Shown here: one piece after another, positions 36,097-47,200 of the stretch
Layout of the letters: each line of letters begins with the position of its first letter
Position numbering within the stretch: position 1 is the stretch's first letter
NCBI GenBank assembly: GCA_036583965.1
Contig: JAZBQD010000014.1
Coordinates: forward strand, 69,239,835 to 69,303,834
Origin: Prunella strophiata
Taxonomy: Eukaryota; Chordata; Aves; Passeriformes; Prunellidae
Length of the DNA stretch: 64,000 nt
Direction: 5' to 3'
Translations under genes and position numbers: made by a program
Notes under the pieces: generated by a model
Databases searched by the model: none
Seen by the model: only the letters and a program-made list of their open reading frames with translations
Told to the model about the DNA's origin: nothing

Positions 36097-38092
36097 CCTT
36101 CCCTGGGCTCTCTGGGAGGTGAGGCTCAGCTCTCCCTTGGCTCTGAGCCTCCCTGCTCGAGAAGAAAGAGCTGAAGCAAGTCTCCATCTCCTGCACCTCC
36201 TCCTGTGAGCACAGCTTCAGAGGCAGCAGATGGGTCCAGCATGGCAGCAGCACAATCAGAAATAGCTCTGGCACAGCTCCCCCCGTGGTTTCACACTGCC
36301 TCTTCCCTGGCCATGTGGCCAAGCTGCAGGAACTGCTGGAAAAAGTCAACTCCGAGCTTGCAGAGCCAGGATCTCATTAGGCACAGCAGGGAGGAGCAGG
36401 AAAACAAACACCTGGCACCACCAGGTCCCTTCAGCAAGGAGGATTGTGGTGCAAAAGGCAGAGATTTTGGTCTGAGAGGCAAACCCAGCATTTGCAGAGC
36501 ATCCTGCCACCTGCCATGGGCTGGGACTGCCAGGAGGTCTCATTGCAGCCATCAGCTGTGGGGATGACAGGATTTGTGCTGCCAGCTTGGGCTCTGGGCT
36601 GGTCTCAGGGCCTCTGAGGCAGGCCAGGGTGCTGCAAGTGTGCATGAGCAATAAGAGGGGTCTCCTATTAGCACTGACCTTTGAGGATGTGAGAGTGAAA
36701 AGAGCAGAAAAGAAATATTTAAAAAAAATATCAAGTCCAAGCCAGCAGAATGTCTCTGGTTTATTCATTGCTGCCTGATTTCTTATTTACTATTATTTAT
36801 TTACTTGAAGGCGGGGTGACCTTCAAAGCTGCTGCTTGTCACTGGCAGCCTCCTGGCTGCAGGTTGCATGTTAATTCTGGCTGGGCACTGACACTGAGCA
36901 TCCCAGGCAGCCTGTGGGGGAATCTCTGCCCCTTAATTTTAGTGCTGGTTAAAAGCAGGAGTCTGCTTTGGGTAGCCAGGCTGGGTTTGGAAGCCTAAAT
37001 CATAAAAAGCTGTAGGGAAAATGTGAGCCTGGTGATGCAAATTCCCCTCATTTTTTGTTCCACCTCATCCCACTCACATTGAGGGATGAGTGGCTCTGAC
37101 TCTGTGCCATAGAGGGACTGTTTGCAGGCCCCACAGCAGATGTGGGAATGTTCTCTCCCTCCAAACTCTGCCTTTGCAGAGAACAATCATCCACCTCCCA
37201 CAGATCCAATGCAACACAGTTTATTTTCATTTTTTAGCAGCCTGTAAACCCAAGCATCCTTTCCTCCAGCCTTTCCCACTCACCAGGGATGTCCACACAA
37301 GGTGATTTTAAAGCCTCCAGAACAGCAAGGTCACCACAACCACAGCCACAGATGCATCCAAATTGTGTCTGTGGAGAATGACCAAGAGATGGTGACAAGA
37401 GGAGATCCAGGGCAGGAGCCAAAGGAGAAAGATGGGATGTCTGTGGTGTTTGCAGCACTGCCAAGATGCCAGCAATGATTTGTTGGCAGCCAAACATTTC
37501 AAGCCTGGACCTTGCAAGCCAGGCATCTCATTCAGGGTCTGTAGTGTGCCCTGGGCACTTCCCACTCATGACAATTCCCTTTATTATTGCAAATAAATTC
37601 AGTGCTCTGCTCAGTGTCCCAATTAATGCAGCAGGACCTGACTCTGGGCTGTTGTGCACACACATAAAAAACATTTCCCTGTGCTCTCAGACAGGTGCCA
37701 CACTTCACCCAGACATGGAGGGGTTTTCTGGGAGGGAAGTTTGTCACCCTGGGTCTCACTTGTGCAAAAAGAAAATTTTGCTCCTTCCAAAAGCAGGGGA
37801 AATGAAGGCAGGAAATGGAGGCATGCAAAAAATAAAGGCAGGAAACTCATTTCTTGAAGGAGAGGGGTGTGAATGGTCTAAAGTCTTCCTTTTCTAAACT
37901 TAAAAACTAATTATGGTGAAAATGGTCCCAAAGATTGGGAACATTGAATTCAAGATAAAGGTGCCACTTTGGTAAAAACACGACCTTAACTTGGCAAATC
38001 TTACCCATAATCTTGGATGTACATCCCTTTAGGAGGAGCTATTCCTTTCCCTTGGCACCAGGGGCTGCTTCAGAGGAAAGAACAGAGCCAGA
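36097..38092. other. Spacer between inverted arms, unique part
   Basis: No defended gene. 36276-36380 contains a short frame with a helix-like Lys-Leu-Gln-Glu-Leu-Leu-Glu-Lys stretch ending in a stop, but there is no splice or homology support. 36650-36830 is AT-rich and could be regulatory. Confidence 0.4.
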
Positions 38093-38470
38093 GAATGGTT
38101 TGGGTTGGAAGGGACCTTAAAGATCATCCAGTGCCACCTCTGCCATGGGCAGGGACACCTCCCACTGTCCCAGGCTGCTCCAAGCCCCATCCAACCTGGC
38201 CTTGGGCATTCCAGGGATGCAGGGGCATCCCCACCCTCATAGGGAAGAATTTCTACCCAATATTCCCCCTAAATCTCCTGGTTTTAGTTTAAAAACATTT
38301 CTCTTCATACTATCAGTATCTGCTGGGGTAGAAAGTCACACACCTCCTGTTACATCAGCCCCTCCTGGCAGGAGCTCTGAGCTCTCCCTGGAGATTTCCC
38401 TTCTGCAGGTGAGCACCCCCAGGTGCAGAGCAGAGGGGCTCCAGGCTCTGCAGCCTCCTCTGGAACCACT
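38093..38470 (-). mobile_element. CR1 LINE fragment at inner end of right array
   Basis: Minus-strand CR1, about 380 bp: 'atggtttgggttggaaggga', 'tctgccatgggcagggacac', 'gctgctccaagccccatcc', 'catagggaagaatttc', and the more 5' part 'cttctgcaggtgagcacccc', 'cagaggggctccaggctctg'. The last part (38405 onward) is also the start of the 392-bp tandem unit, so the array is rooted in this CR1. Confidence 0.85.
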
Positions 38471-39870
38471 GCAAAGGGTCCAGGGTGGAGGATCCCATTG
38501 CTAAACCCAGTAACTCATTCCCCAAAGCTAGAAAAGGCTGGATTCCCACCCAACCCAAACTTAATCCCCTTTCCTGCAATTCTCTCCAAGATCCACTCTA
38601 TTTTTGACCAACAAAGAGCAGCTCTGCTAAAGCAGAGCCACAAAAAATTCCTGTTCACTTGTGACTGTTCTTCTCCACGGAAATCTTTAGTAGGGGGTTG
38701 GAACTGGATGATCTTTAAGGTCCCTTCCCACCCAAACCATTCCATGATTTAATGATAACAAATCCTTTCCCCATGAGTTAATGTGTGATGGCCAATGCAG
38801 GTGAGCACCCCCAGGTGCAGAGCAGAGGGGCTCCAGGCTCTGCAGCCTCCTCTGGAACCACTGCAAAGGGTCCAGGGTGGAGGATCCCATTGCTAAACCC
38901 AGTAACTCATTCCCCAAAGCTAGAAAAGGTTGGGCTACAACTCAATACAGCTTAACCCCCTTCCCCACAACACTCACCCAAAAGTATTCTATTTTTGACC
39001 AAGAAAAGAGGAGCTCTGCTAAAGCAGAGCCACAAAAAATTCCAATTCACTCGTGACTGTTCCTCTCCACGGAAATCTTTAGTAGGGGGTTGGAACTGGA
39101 TGATCTTTAAGGTCCCTTCCCACCCAAACCATTCCATGATTTAATGATAACAAATCCTTTCCCCATGAGTTAATGTGTGATGGCCAATGCAGGTGAGCAC
39201 CCCCAGGTGCAGAGCAGAGGGGCTCCAGGCTCTGCAGCCTCCTCTGGAACCACTGCAGTGGGTTGACGATGGAGGATCCCATTGCTAAACCCCAATAAAT
39301 CAATCCTCAAAGCTAGAAAAGGTTGGGCTACAACTCAATACAGCTTAACCCCCTTCCCCACAACACTCACCCAAAAGTATTCTATTTTTGACCAATGAAA
39401 GGGCAGCTCTGCTAAAGCAGAGCCACAAAAAATTCTTGTTCACTTGTGACTGTTCCTCTCCACGGAAATCTTTAGTAGGGGGTTGGAACTGGATGATCTT
39501 TAAGGTCCCTTCCCACCCAAACCATTCCATGATTTAACGATAACAAATCCTTTCCCCATGAGTTAATGTGTGATGGCCAATGCAGGTGAGCACCCCCAGG
39601 TGCAGAGCAGAGGGGCTCCAGGCTCTGCAGCCTCCTCTGGAACCACTGCAATGGGTTGAGGGTGGAGGATCCCATTGTTAAACCCCAATAACTCAATCCT
39701 CAAAGCTAGAAAAGGTTGGGCTACAACTCAATACAGCTTAACCCCCTTCCCCACCACACTCACCCAAAACTGCTCTATTTTTTGACCAATGAAAGGGCAG
39801 CTCTGCTAAAGCAGAGCCACAAAAAATTCCTATTCACTCGTGACTGTTCCTCTCCACGGAAATCTTTAGT
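38405..39870 (-). repeat. Right array, about 3.75 copies of the 392-bp unit
   Basis: Units start at 38405, 38797, 39189 and 39582 (landmark 'gcaggtgagcacccccagg'), giving periods of 392, 392 and 393 bp. The last is cut short at 39870, where the CpG-rich arm begins. The array is reverse-complementary to the left array. Units differ by scattered changes (for example 'ttaatgataac' against 'ttaacgataac', and 'aagaaaagaggagc' in unit 2). The outer two units resemble the left array more than the inner two. Confidence 0.92.
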
Positions 39871-40205
39871 AAAAGGCGAAAGATTTGTTCGCTCTGAAGA
39901 GAAACCGGAGCTTGCCCTCCGCTCCCTCCCCAGAGCCCGGCCCCACAGCTGTCCCTGTGCAGGACACGGTGAGCTCTGCCACCTCCCGGTGTGACCCGTG
40001 CTGTCCCCAGCCCGGTCCCCTGGCAGGGTCACACCAGTCCCGTGTTCCCACCCGGGTGTTTGCACGGCAAAAATGGGAATTTTGATGGGGGCAGTGCTGC
40101 TGGCGCGCGGTGCACCCTGGGTATGCAAATTAGCCGAATGCTAATGAGGCATAGAAAATGAGCTCATGGGGAATGTCAGAGAAACGCCTTTAATCAGCTG
40201 GACAG
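39871..40205 (-). repeat. Right arm, CpG-rich outer segment of inverted duplication
   Basis: Reverse complement of 33334-33668, differing at about four positions over 335 bp; about 17 CpGs. It carries the same octamer, ATGCAAAT on this strand, near 40123. Outside it, 40206-40300 continues moderately CpG-rich ('cacggggtgg', 'ggtgtcggggg') before the duplicated block at 40301. Confidence 0.9.
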
Positions 40206-40300
40206 CCTCAGGGACACGGGGTGGCTCAGCTCTTTGCTGTTCCTGGCCAGCACAGAGTCCCAGAGGGGTTTGGGTGGGGAGGTGTCGGGGGTCTCTCAGT
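40206..40300. other. Right flank of the inverted duplication
   Basis: 95 bp with no counterpart beside the left arm. The inverted homology ends sharply at 40205. Confidence 0.5.
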
Positions 40301-40437
40301 GTCACCTGTCCCTCTGTCCCTCTGGGTGACACTCAGGGACCCCAGCCAGCCCTGGCACAGCAGACAGCAGTGGGGCACTCACCAGTGCCCTGGGGATGGA
40401 TGGCACCCAGGCTGTTTGCCCAGCAGCAGGAGAGACT
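40301..40437 (-). repeat. Duplicated block P, copy 1
   Basis: 137 bp ('gtcacctgtccctctgtccc' through 'gagagactcaggc') repeated at 41079-41222 with few differences. Orientation is given by its association with block Q. Identity unknown; possibly part of an LTR element. Confidence 0.75.
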
Positions 40438-40735
40438 CAGGCAACACTGGATGTCCTGGGTTCTGACATCTCCCCCTCCTGTTTGAACCAAAAACCATTT
40501 CTTTTGTGGCTTGGCACTGAAAGATGCACAGCAAAATGAGCAGAAAAAGTCACAAGCCCTACTAATATATAAAATAGGTATTTTCAAAAGTTTGACATCT
40601 TGGTGCATTTCTATAAATGCTGTGATTTGGGGTAACATCTATCATTTCAGGTTTTGTTTGTGTCACTCCCAAGAAACTGAACTTTATACAAAAATTCATT
40701 CTCACTGAAGAGAGAATTTCCAGTTCCTGTGGCAG
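40438..40735 (-). mobile_element. ERV 3' fragment inside block P-Q copy 1: polypurine tract and LTR start
   Basis: About 298 bp present between blocks P and Q in copy 1 but absent from copy 2. On the minus strand it ends with a polypurine tract 'aggagggggaga' directly followed by TGTCAGAACCCAGGACATC, which is the start of the family 1 LTR. In retroviruses a polypurine tract immediately precedes the 3' LTR, so this is a sliver of ERV internal 3' DNA with the first ~20 bp of its LTR. The rest (40500-40735) has no recognisable coding remnant. Confidence 0.65.
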
Positions 40736-41076
40736 TGAAGGAAAGGGGCTGACTCTCAGCAAGGGTTAATCCAAGGTTTTATTCAGGAACTCACAGGAGC
40801 TCCTGCACCTCAGGGGCCTCATGCTCAGAGCCCTGGGAGAGGTGCCAAGGTTACATTGAAAGGGAGGTGGACACCAAAAGCAGATAACATTCACTGAGCA
40901 ATAAAGGATCCCAAGGGATGTGCACTAAAATATGGACATTTGGGATGGCACATGGGGTAACACCTGAGGGGTTGAACCCTGGCCTCTGACTGATCACACC
41001 ACGACTTGGACAGAACTTTTTAGATCTTGGGATGGGATGCTGAGTGATTGACAGAGCCAGGGCAGGGAGTTGGGAA
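40736..41076 (-). repeat. Duplicated block Q, copy 1
   Basis: 341 bp repeated at 41234-41574 with roughly 20 differences. On the minus strand it contains AATAAA near 40778-40785 ('cctgaataaaaccttgg') and another AATAAA/TTTATT pair near 40901, like the R region of an LTR. I cannot name the family. P and Q together could be an LTR plus adjoining sequence. Confidence 0.75.
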
Positions 41077-41078
41077 CT

Positions 41079-41222
41079 GTCACCTGTCCCTCTGTCCCTC
41101 TGAGTGCCACTCAGGGACCCCAGCCAGCCCTGGCACAGCAGACAGCAGTGGGGCACTCACCAGTGCCCTGGGGCAGCCAGGGATGGCAGCCAGGCTGTTT
41201 GCCCAGCAGCAGGAGAGACTGA
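41079..41222 (-). repeat. Duplicated block P, copy 2
   Basis: Second copy of 40301-40437, with a 9-bp local change ('ggggcagccagggatggcag') and no LTR-start insertion after it. Confidence 0.75.
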
Positions 41223-41233
41223 GGTGACAAGGG

Positions 41234-41574
41234 TGAAGGAAAGGGGCTGACTCTCAGCAAGGGTTAATCCAAGGTTTTATTCAGGAGCTCACAGGAGCTC
41301 CTGCACCTCAGGGGCCTCATGCTCAGAGCCCTGGAGAGGTGCCAAGGTTACATTGAAAGGGAGGTGGACACCAAAAGCAGATAACATTCACTGAGCAATA
41401 AAGGATCCCAAGGGATGTACACTAAAATATGGACATTTGGGATGGCACATGGGGTAACACCTGAGGGGTTGAACCCTGGCCTCTGACTGATCACAGGACA
41501 ACTTGGACTGAACTTTCCAGAACTTGGGATGGGATGCTGAGTGATTGCAGAGAGCCAGGGCAGGGAGTTGGGAA
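41234..41574 (-). repeat. Duplicated block Q, copy 2
   Basis: Second copy of 40736-41076. It begins only 11 bp after block P copy 2, so the uninterrupted arrangement here is probably ancestral. Confidence 0.75.
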
Positions 41575-41675
41575 TGGTTTAGATGAGGGGGGATATAATC
41601 TGGGATAAACTATTTGGGGAAAATAAGGGGATACAAAACCAAAACTATTACAAAATCTAGAAACACATTGCAACA

Positions 41676-42287
41676 TCTCAGGAGCTTGAGATGACCCTGA
41701 TCTGTTTGAGAGTCTCTGTGTCCCAGCCTGAGAACCAAGGAAGGAATCAGGAGTCTTCTTGTGCAGTTTGCAAGATTGTTTATTTTTCCTTATCTAACAA
41801 ATTTTCTCCCTGACCAGCCCAGGTCTGTTCAGCAGGTCAGTCCCAGGCACACTGCCCACCTCTGGGGTGGTGTTGTCTTTTTATACTAAAAACTACCTGT
41901 ACATTATTTACAGTTATTTTCCAATACCTATCACCTGTGTTACACAGCCCAACTCTACTCTAAACCAATCCAAAAGTGCCACCATCACCCAGAAGATGGA
42001 GGCTGTGAAGAAGGAGAAAGAAGGACAGAACACACCCAAATTCCTCCATCTTGATCCCCAACCCTCATTCTAAAAAACCCCAAAATTCTACTTTTCCACC
42101 CTATGATAAACTAACTCTTACTCTACTTATTTTTTGTGGCTTGCAACTCCTCATATAAGGTTGGTAATTTTCTCCATGGCTCAGAATCAAAGGCACAGGG
42201 GTCTTGGGCTCTGTGCCAAGGTCTCTGAGCCCCTGCCAGGGGCTGGAGCCATCCAGGGCAGCCAGAGGGATGTGCTGGGTTCTGACA
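41676..42287 (-). mobile_element. LTR, family 1 copy C
   Basis: Minus-strand LTR. On the plus strand it starts TCTCAG near 41676 and ends TTCTGACA at 42287. It is nearly identical to copies A and B through the promoter, polyadenylation and U3 portions. The 6-bp flanks (GCAACA and GGGAGG) do not match, so one end may have been rearranged. It directly abuts a truncated CR1 at 42288. Confidence 0.85.
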
Positions 42288-42425
42288 GGGAGGGAGCTTA
42301 AAGCCCATCCAGTGCCATCCCTGCCATGGCAGGGACACCCTCCTCTGTCACAGGCTGCTCCAAGCCCCATCCAACCTGGCCTTAGGACATTCTAGGGATC
42401 CAGGGACATCTTGAGAGGCTCCTGC
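42288..42425 (-). mobile_element. CR1 LINE fragment abutting LTR
   Basis: Minus-strand CR1: 'gggagcttaaagcccatcc', 'atccctgccatggcaggg', 'cacaggctgctccaagccc', 'catccaacctggcctt'. Its 3' tip is missing at the LTR boundary, consistent with the LTR inserting into it followed by loss on the other side. Confidence 0.85.
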
Positions 42426-44609
42426 TGATGCAGAAAATCAGACTTTTGGGTGTCTCTGGTGACAATCTTTGTGACTGGGCTGCTGGCAGAGGCACATCAG
42501 CTCCATGCCTTGAGTTAGATGATCCCAGGGCATGGACTCTCTGCAAAGGTTTGCTTTAATTAATTAAAAAAAAAAAAAAAATCACTTGGAGCATGGGCAG
42601 GAGGGGGAGAATCTGTGCTGGAAGGCAGCAACTCCAATTCAATGATTTGAGAAAAAGTCTGGGAGCAATGCCTGAAATCCCTGAGAAGGGCTGACTCAGT
42701 CCCTGGGTGCAGAACTGGGACGCGTTGAGCGTGATGAGGAGAGTCACTTCTCATCTGGGCATGGCAGAAGTGGGGACACCCTGCTCTGATGCCTGTGCCT
42801 GCAAGGGAGCATCCAGTGCTTGGAGAGACATCAGAAGAGAGCAGCAAAAGTGACTCAGAAGTCTGGAGGACAAACTCTGAGCAGGGGATGTGTCAAACTT
42901 GCCCTGTTCGGTTCCTGGGGGTGACACTGGAGAGGCACCTCCTTGTGGAGATGGTTGGCTGATTCTGCAGGGGGAATGAAAGAAAACATTGCTCAAGTCA
43001 GGCTGGAGAAAATAAAGACTAAGGTGAATCAGGGAGAAGCTTTAACATGCTGGGAAAAGGTCCTGAGGTCTTCTGTCTCCTCAGAGCAAACTCTGGAAAT
43101 CAGGATGTAGCTCAACACAAAGCACTGGACCCCCAACAAGAGCAGGAAAAACAAATGGCTTGTGATATAAAGATATGTAATATTTTTCAATATTTTATTT
43201 AATAATTTTTAAAATTGCATTCATTATATAATAAATATAAAATCTATAGTGAAGTCTAAGTATATAAATGTCTGAAATCAAGCCAAAATTCAGGCCAGCA
43301 GAAAGGTGGTGCAGCTCAGTCAACCTTCCAGGTCTGGAGCAAGATCCAAACCCTCTGAGCACATTTAAGGCTCCATCACTCTGCAAAATTTAATTTTGCA
43401 GCCCTGCTCTGATCCAGCAGGGGATGACTGGCTGCAGCTATACAAAGGGATTAGGATGGAGCAGCAGCAGATGCAGAAGTGCAGGAGAGTCCTGAGACTG
43501 TGATGTGCTGCTGCTGCTGCTGTTGGGAAGAAGAACAACAGTTGTTTTTTGTTTTTCCAGGAAAATCCACATTGATTCCATGAGTTGCTGATGCCCCAAG
43601 CTGAGTGAAGGCTTGGACAGAGGTCTGCTTTTCTCTGCTGCACCATCTCCTCCATCACCTTTTCCTAGGGATGATCCTGGCAGCCCAAAGAGCTGAGCTT
43701 TATTTTCACCCCCTGCCTTTCCCAAATTTCAGCTTGGGGGGTTCTAACCTGAACCCTTCTATGTTTTTTTTTTTTCCCTAAATCACCATTTCTTTCTCAC
43801 AGATCCATATTCTTCTCCCACTCCCACTGGCCTGTGAAGACCTTGTCCTGCCAGGCTCATCTAAGGCCTCAAGATCTGCTGTCAGAAATTATAAAGATGT
43901 TCCCAATTCCCAGGCTGAGCAGCCAGGATGGGGTTTGCAATCAGTTTTAATCACAAGTAACTGAGTGGATTGCAGGAGATAAGCCCAGTCTGCAGGCAGC
44001 TGTGATGTAATGAAGATGACAGTTCAGAATTGGGTCTGAGGGTTATTTTTGGGGAAGGCAGAGAACCACAAAATTAGACTCAGTGCAGGGGAAAAAGAGA
44101 ATGCTATGGAGAGAGTGAGTGCTGCAGGCTCACACCACTAAGAGTTCCCTCCCTGCCAGGCAAGACAATAATCAAAATTAATTTGTGGAAGAAGGCAGGC
44201 ACTCAAAGAGAAATCAAACAGGTGACCACAGCTGGCGTGAAATTTCACAGGATGGGAAAGGAAGAGGGCTGGAAGGAAACAGCTACCAGCTGTCCCTGCC
44301 TTCCTGAGCCTGCAGGAGCAGAGAGCCCTTTTCTCAAAATACTTGGATGCTGAATGCATGAGAAACAGCCCTTTGGAGGGAGGAGAGCTCTCCTGGGAGC
44401 AAACCTGATGGCTTTAAATGCATGTTCAGGTTAGTCAAGCAGCACGTGGCAAGTGATGGATATCACAGGCTCCTGCCCCTGCCTCTCTTTTCCACAGAGC
44501 AGAGTCCCTGCTGCTGCTTCTCCCCTGCTCTGCTGGATCCACATCCTGGGGCCAGCCCAGACTGCTGTGCTCTGTATCTTAAAACAAAGAATTAATGGCT
44601 TTACACTGA
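42426..44609. other. Unique non-coding sequence
   Basis: Contains an AT-rich patch at 43175-43255 ('aatattttatttaataattt'), a short (CTG)n at 43507-43524 and a poly(T) run near 43766. No gene supported. Confidence 0.45.
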
Positions 44610-44808
44610 AATAAAGTAGTTTTAGATGTGATGTCAGGAAGAAATGCTCTCCTGTTAGGGAGGTGAAGCCCTGGCACAGGTGCCCAGAGCAGCTGTGGCT
44701 GCCCCTGGATCCCTGGCAGTGTCCAAGGCCAGGCTGGACAGGGCTTGGAGCAGCCTGGGACAGTGGGAGGTGGTGGAAGGGGGTGGAATGAGATGAGCTT
44801 TAAGGGAC
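44610..44808 (+). mobile_element. CR1 LINE 3' fragment
   Basis: Plus-strand CR1: 'gatgtcaggaagaaatgctc', 'gcccagagcagctgtggctg', 'cccctggatccctggcagtg', 'ccaaggccaggctggacagg', 'gatgagctttaagggacc'. The octamer tail is missing. Confidence 0.9.
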
Positions 44809-46406
44809 CTGGTTCATGATGTCAGAAGATCTCACACAATAAATCTGATTTATGATCAGTGATCCCATCCTCAGCTAAGGAAGGTCACTCTGGATTTGTC
44901 CCATTTGTACACAAATCAAAGGGGCTTTTTGCCTCTCTCTGTCCTGCCCTTGCTGGGTCACTTCAGGCTGCTGGGACCATCCATCCACAGCTTCCCCTTG
45001 TCACAATGGATCATGGCATGGCCTGCTTCTGCAGCCTGTGTCCTGCTGGTGTGCTCCCTCCTGCCCTGTCACATCAAATCACCTCCTGCCCCTGCCTCCA
45101 GCCATCTCTAATATTCAATGAGTCAGAAAGGAGCTGAGGCCAAGCTGACCTTTATCAATAAGATGATGTCACCTGCTGAAAGAAAGTCCTGATAAAGTTT
45201 AGAGCAGGCAGCCTGATCTCCTTCCTGATCTCTGTGTCCAGAACTGCAAGCCACGACAAAAGGATCTGTTCCTAATGAAAATTCTGTGCTGACCTCAGCC
45301 TGCTGTGTGCTTGGAGACAGGAATCTGTCCAGAGAAGGGCAACCTGCTGCATATTCACTCCCCAGATAAGTTCTTCTCTAAAGCCAGATTGGGTGAAGGT
45401 CAGTCTGAGTGGAGGAGAGGGGAAAGGTGGCCAGCACATTTCACTTAAATCATCTTTTGTTAAAAATGTGCCTGGTGGTGTTTTTGCCCTAAAATCCCTT
45501 GATTCTGTGCTCTTGTTGTTAGAGGGAAAAAAATCTGAGTGAACTGCTGATGTGGATTAGCTGAACTGCAGGAAAGCACAGGTATTTTTATTCAATTACA
45601 GCATCCTTAGCCTGACTCATCCCAATCCCTTTGGGCAGAATTATTTTCCCCACAGAAGATAACTCTGTGTGACTGCCCCACCTGTCCACTGTGCTCACCC
45701 CAGGCTATCCCTTCCAAATTCCTGTGTCCAGCCCAGCTTGGGTGCTGCTCGTGCTGCTCTCCAACCAGGGGCTGTCAGAAGGAAAGACAGTTTTAGGGGA
45801 TGTCATGCAGGACACAGGGGTTGAATCTCCACTGGCTGCATGGCCTCAAATTGTTGACTCCTGCTGCACCTCCTTGTGCCATGTTTCTAAACACAGCACT
45901 GACAACCATCTGTTCTGCCTCCACACCCAGCCCACGGGTTCCCAAGATGATCCTGGCACCAGCCTGGGTGCTGCAGGCTCTCAAGGGTGTGTGTGGCCCC
46001 TCATCACTTCTCCAGGGCTGAGGATATCTTGGCTTGCAAATGGACGAGGTGAATCCCTCATAAAAACCAACCTCTGCCTCAGCTAAGCTTCATGAGAGAT
46101 GGAGAGAGAGAGAACAAGCCAGGGCACTTGTAGGGCTGTAAAACACACCTGCCCACAGTCATTCCATGACCTGGTTGAACTTCATAACCTGAACTCTGGC
46201 ATTTCTGCTCTTTCAGAAGGGCTTTGCTTCTCCAAACTCTCTTGGGCCTCACCAGTGAAAATATCCAGCCCTGCCCATAGCAGATGAGATTCCCACTGTT
46301 TCTGCTGCTGGAGGACAGCAAAATATTTCTGAATCATCTGCCTGCCTAAATTTCCTTAGATTAGCTCACTAATATCCCATAACAGAGTCGGGTTTTTCTC
46401 CCATGG
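44809..46406. other. Unique non-coding sequence
   Basis: No gene or repeat recognised. Confidence 0.4.
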
Positions 46407-46626
46407 AAAGAGAGAAGAGAAGAGAAGAGAAGAGAAGAGAAGAGAAAGAAGAGAAGAGAAGAGAAGAAAGATAATAGAATAGAAGATAAAGAGAATAGAA
46501 GATAGAGAATAGAAGAGAAGAAGAAGCTAAGAGAAAACGTATATATAAGATAAGAGAAAGAGAAGAGAGAGAAGAGAATAGAAGATAAGAGAGAGAAGAG
46601 AAGAGAAGAGAAGAGAAGAGAGACGA
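46407..46626. repeat. (GAGAA)n purine-strand microsatellite
   Basis: About 220 bp almost wholly A/G on the plus strand, built from AAGAG and AGATA variants, with a small T-bearing break near 46540 ('acgtatatataaga'). It gives a spurious Ser/Leu/Phe-rich frame on the minus strand. Long polypurine strands can form triplex (H-DNA). Confidence 0.95.
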
Positions 46627-47049
46627 GATGACAAAGGAGGTGCTGTGCCATGGACAAGCTCATACAGGAATGACAGCAGTGCAGATCTCATTCCCTTTGC
46701 ACTGTGACTCTGCTTCTGGGGCCTTACATGGTCCTGTAGAATTGAATTCTGGCACAAAAAATATTCTTTTGTAGAGTTAAATCCTTTTCCTTTCCTGATC
46801 TGCCCCTAATTTGGAGAGGCAATATCAGCTTCATAACACAACCACAGAGCAGTGAGGTTTGGTTTGTCCTCAGACCTCCAAGAACTTGAGAAAATTTTGA
46901 GGACTTAAAATCTTGCATAACATAATTCAGGAAATGTGAAAAAATAGTGTGGAAAAACTTCTTCAGGAGCCTTGAAGCTGATCCAGAAAAGATTCCAGAG
47001 AGCTGCCCTCCTGAAAAGCCAGGACAAAGTCCCAAGTCCTTCACCATTT
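46627..47049. other. Unique non-coding sequence
   Basis: No gene or repeat recognised. Confidence 0.4.
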
Positions 47050-47200
47050 ATTCATGGAATAGTTGGGGTTGTAAAATACCTCTAAGATAATTGAGTCTAC
47101 CCATTAACCCATTATTACCAAGTCCATCACTAAACCAGGTCCCTAAGCACCACAACTACACATTTTTTGAATTCTTCCTGGCATAGTGATTCCCCCATAA
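47050..47200 (-). mobile_element. Old CR1 LINE fragment
   Basis: Minus-strand CR1: 'ggaatagttggggttgtaaa', 'attgagtctacccattaacc', 'catcactaaaccaggtccct', 'gaattcttcctggcatag'. Clearly more diverged than the other copies. Confidence 0.75.

Noticed and set aside
36276..36380. Short helix-like peptide frame ending in a stop, possible last exon
   Set aside because: Only about 35 codons, with no convincing acceptor site and no recognisable family. RNA-seq or cross-bird alignment would be needed before calling an exon.
38405..39870. Regularly spaced repeats resembling a CRISPR array
   Set aside because: The 392-bp units are contiguous head-to-tail copies with no unique spacers, in vertebrate DNA with CR1 content.
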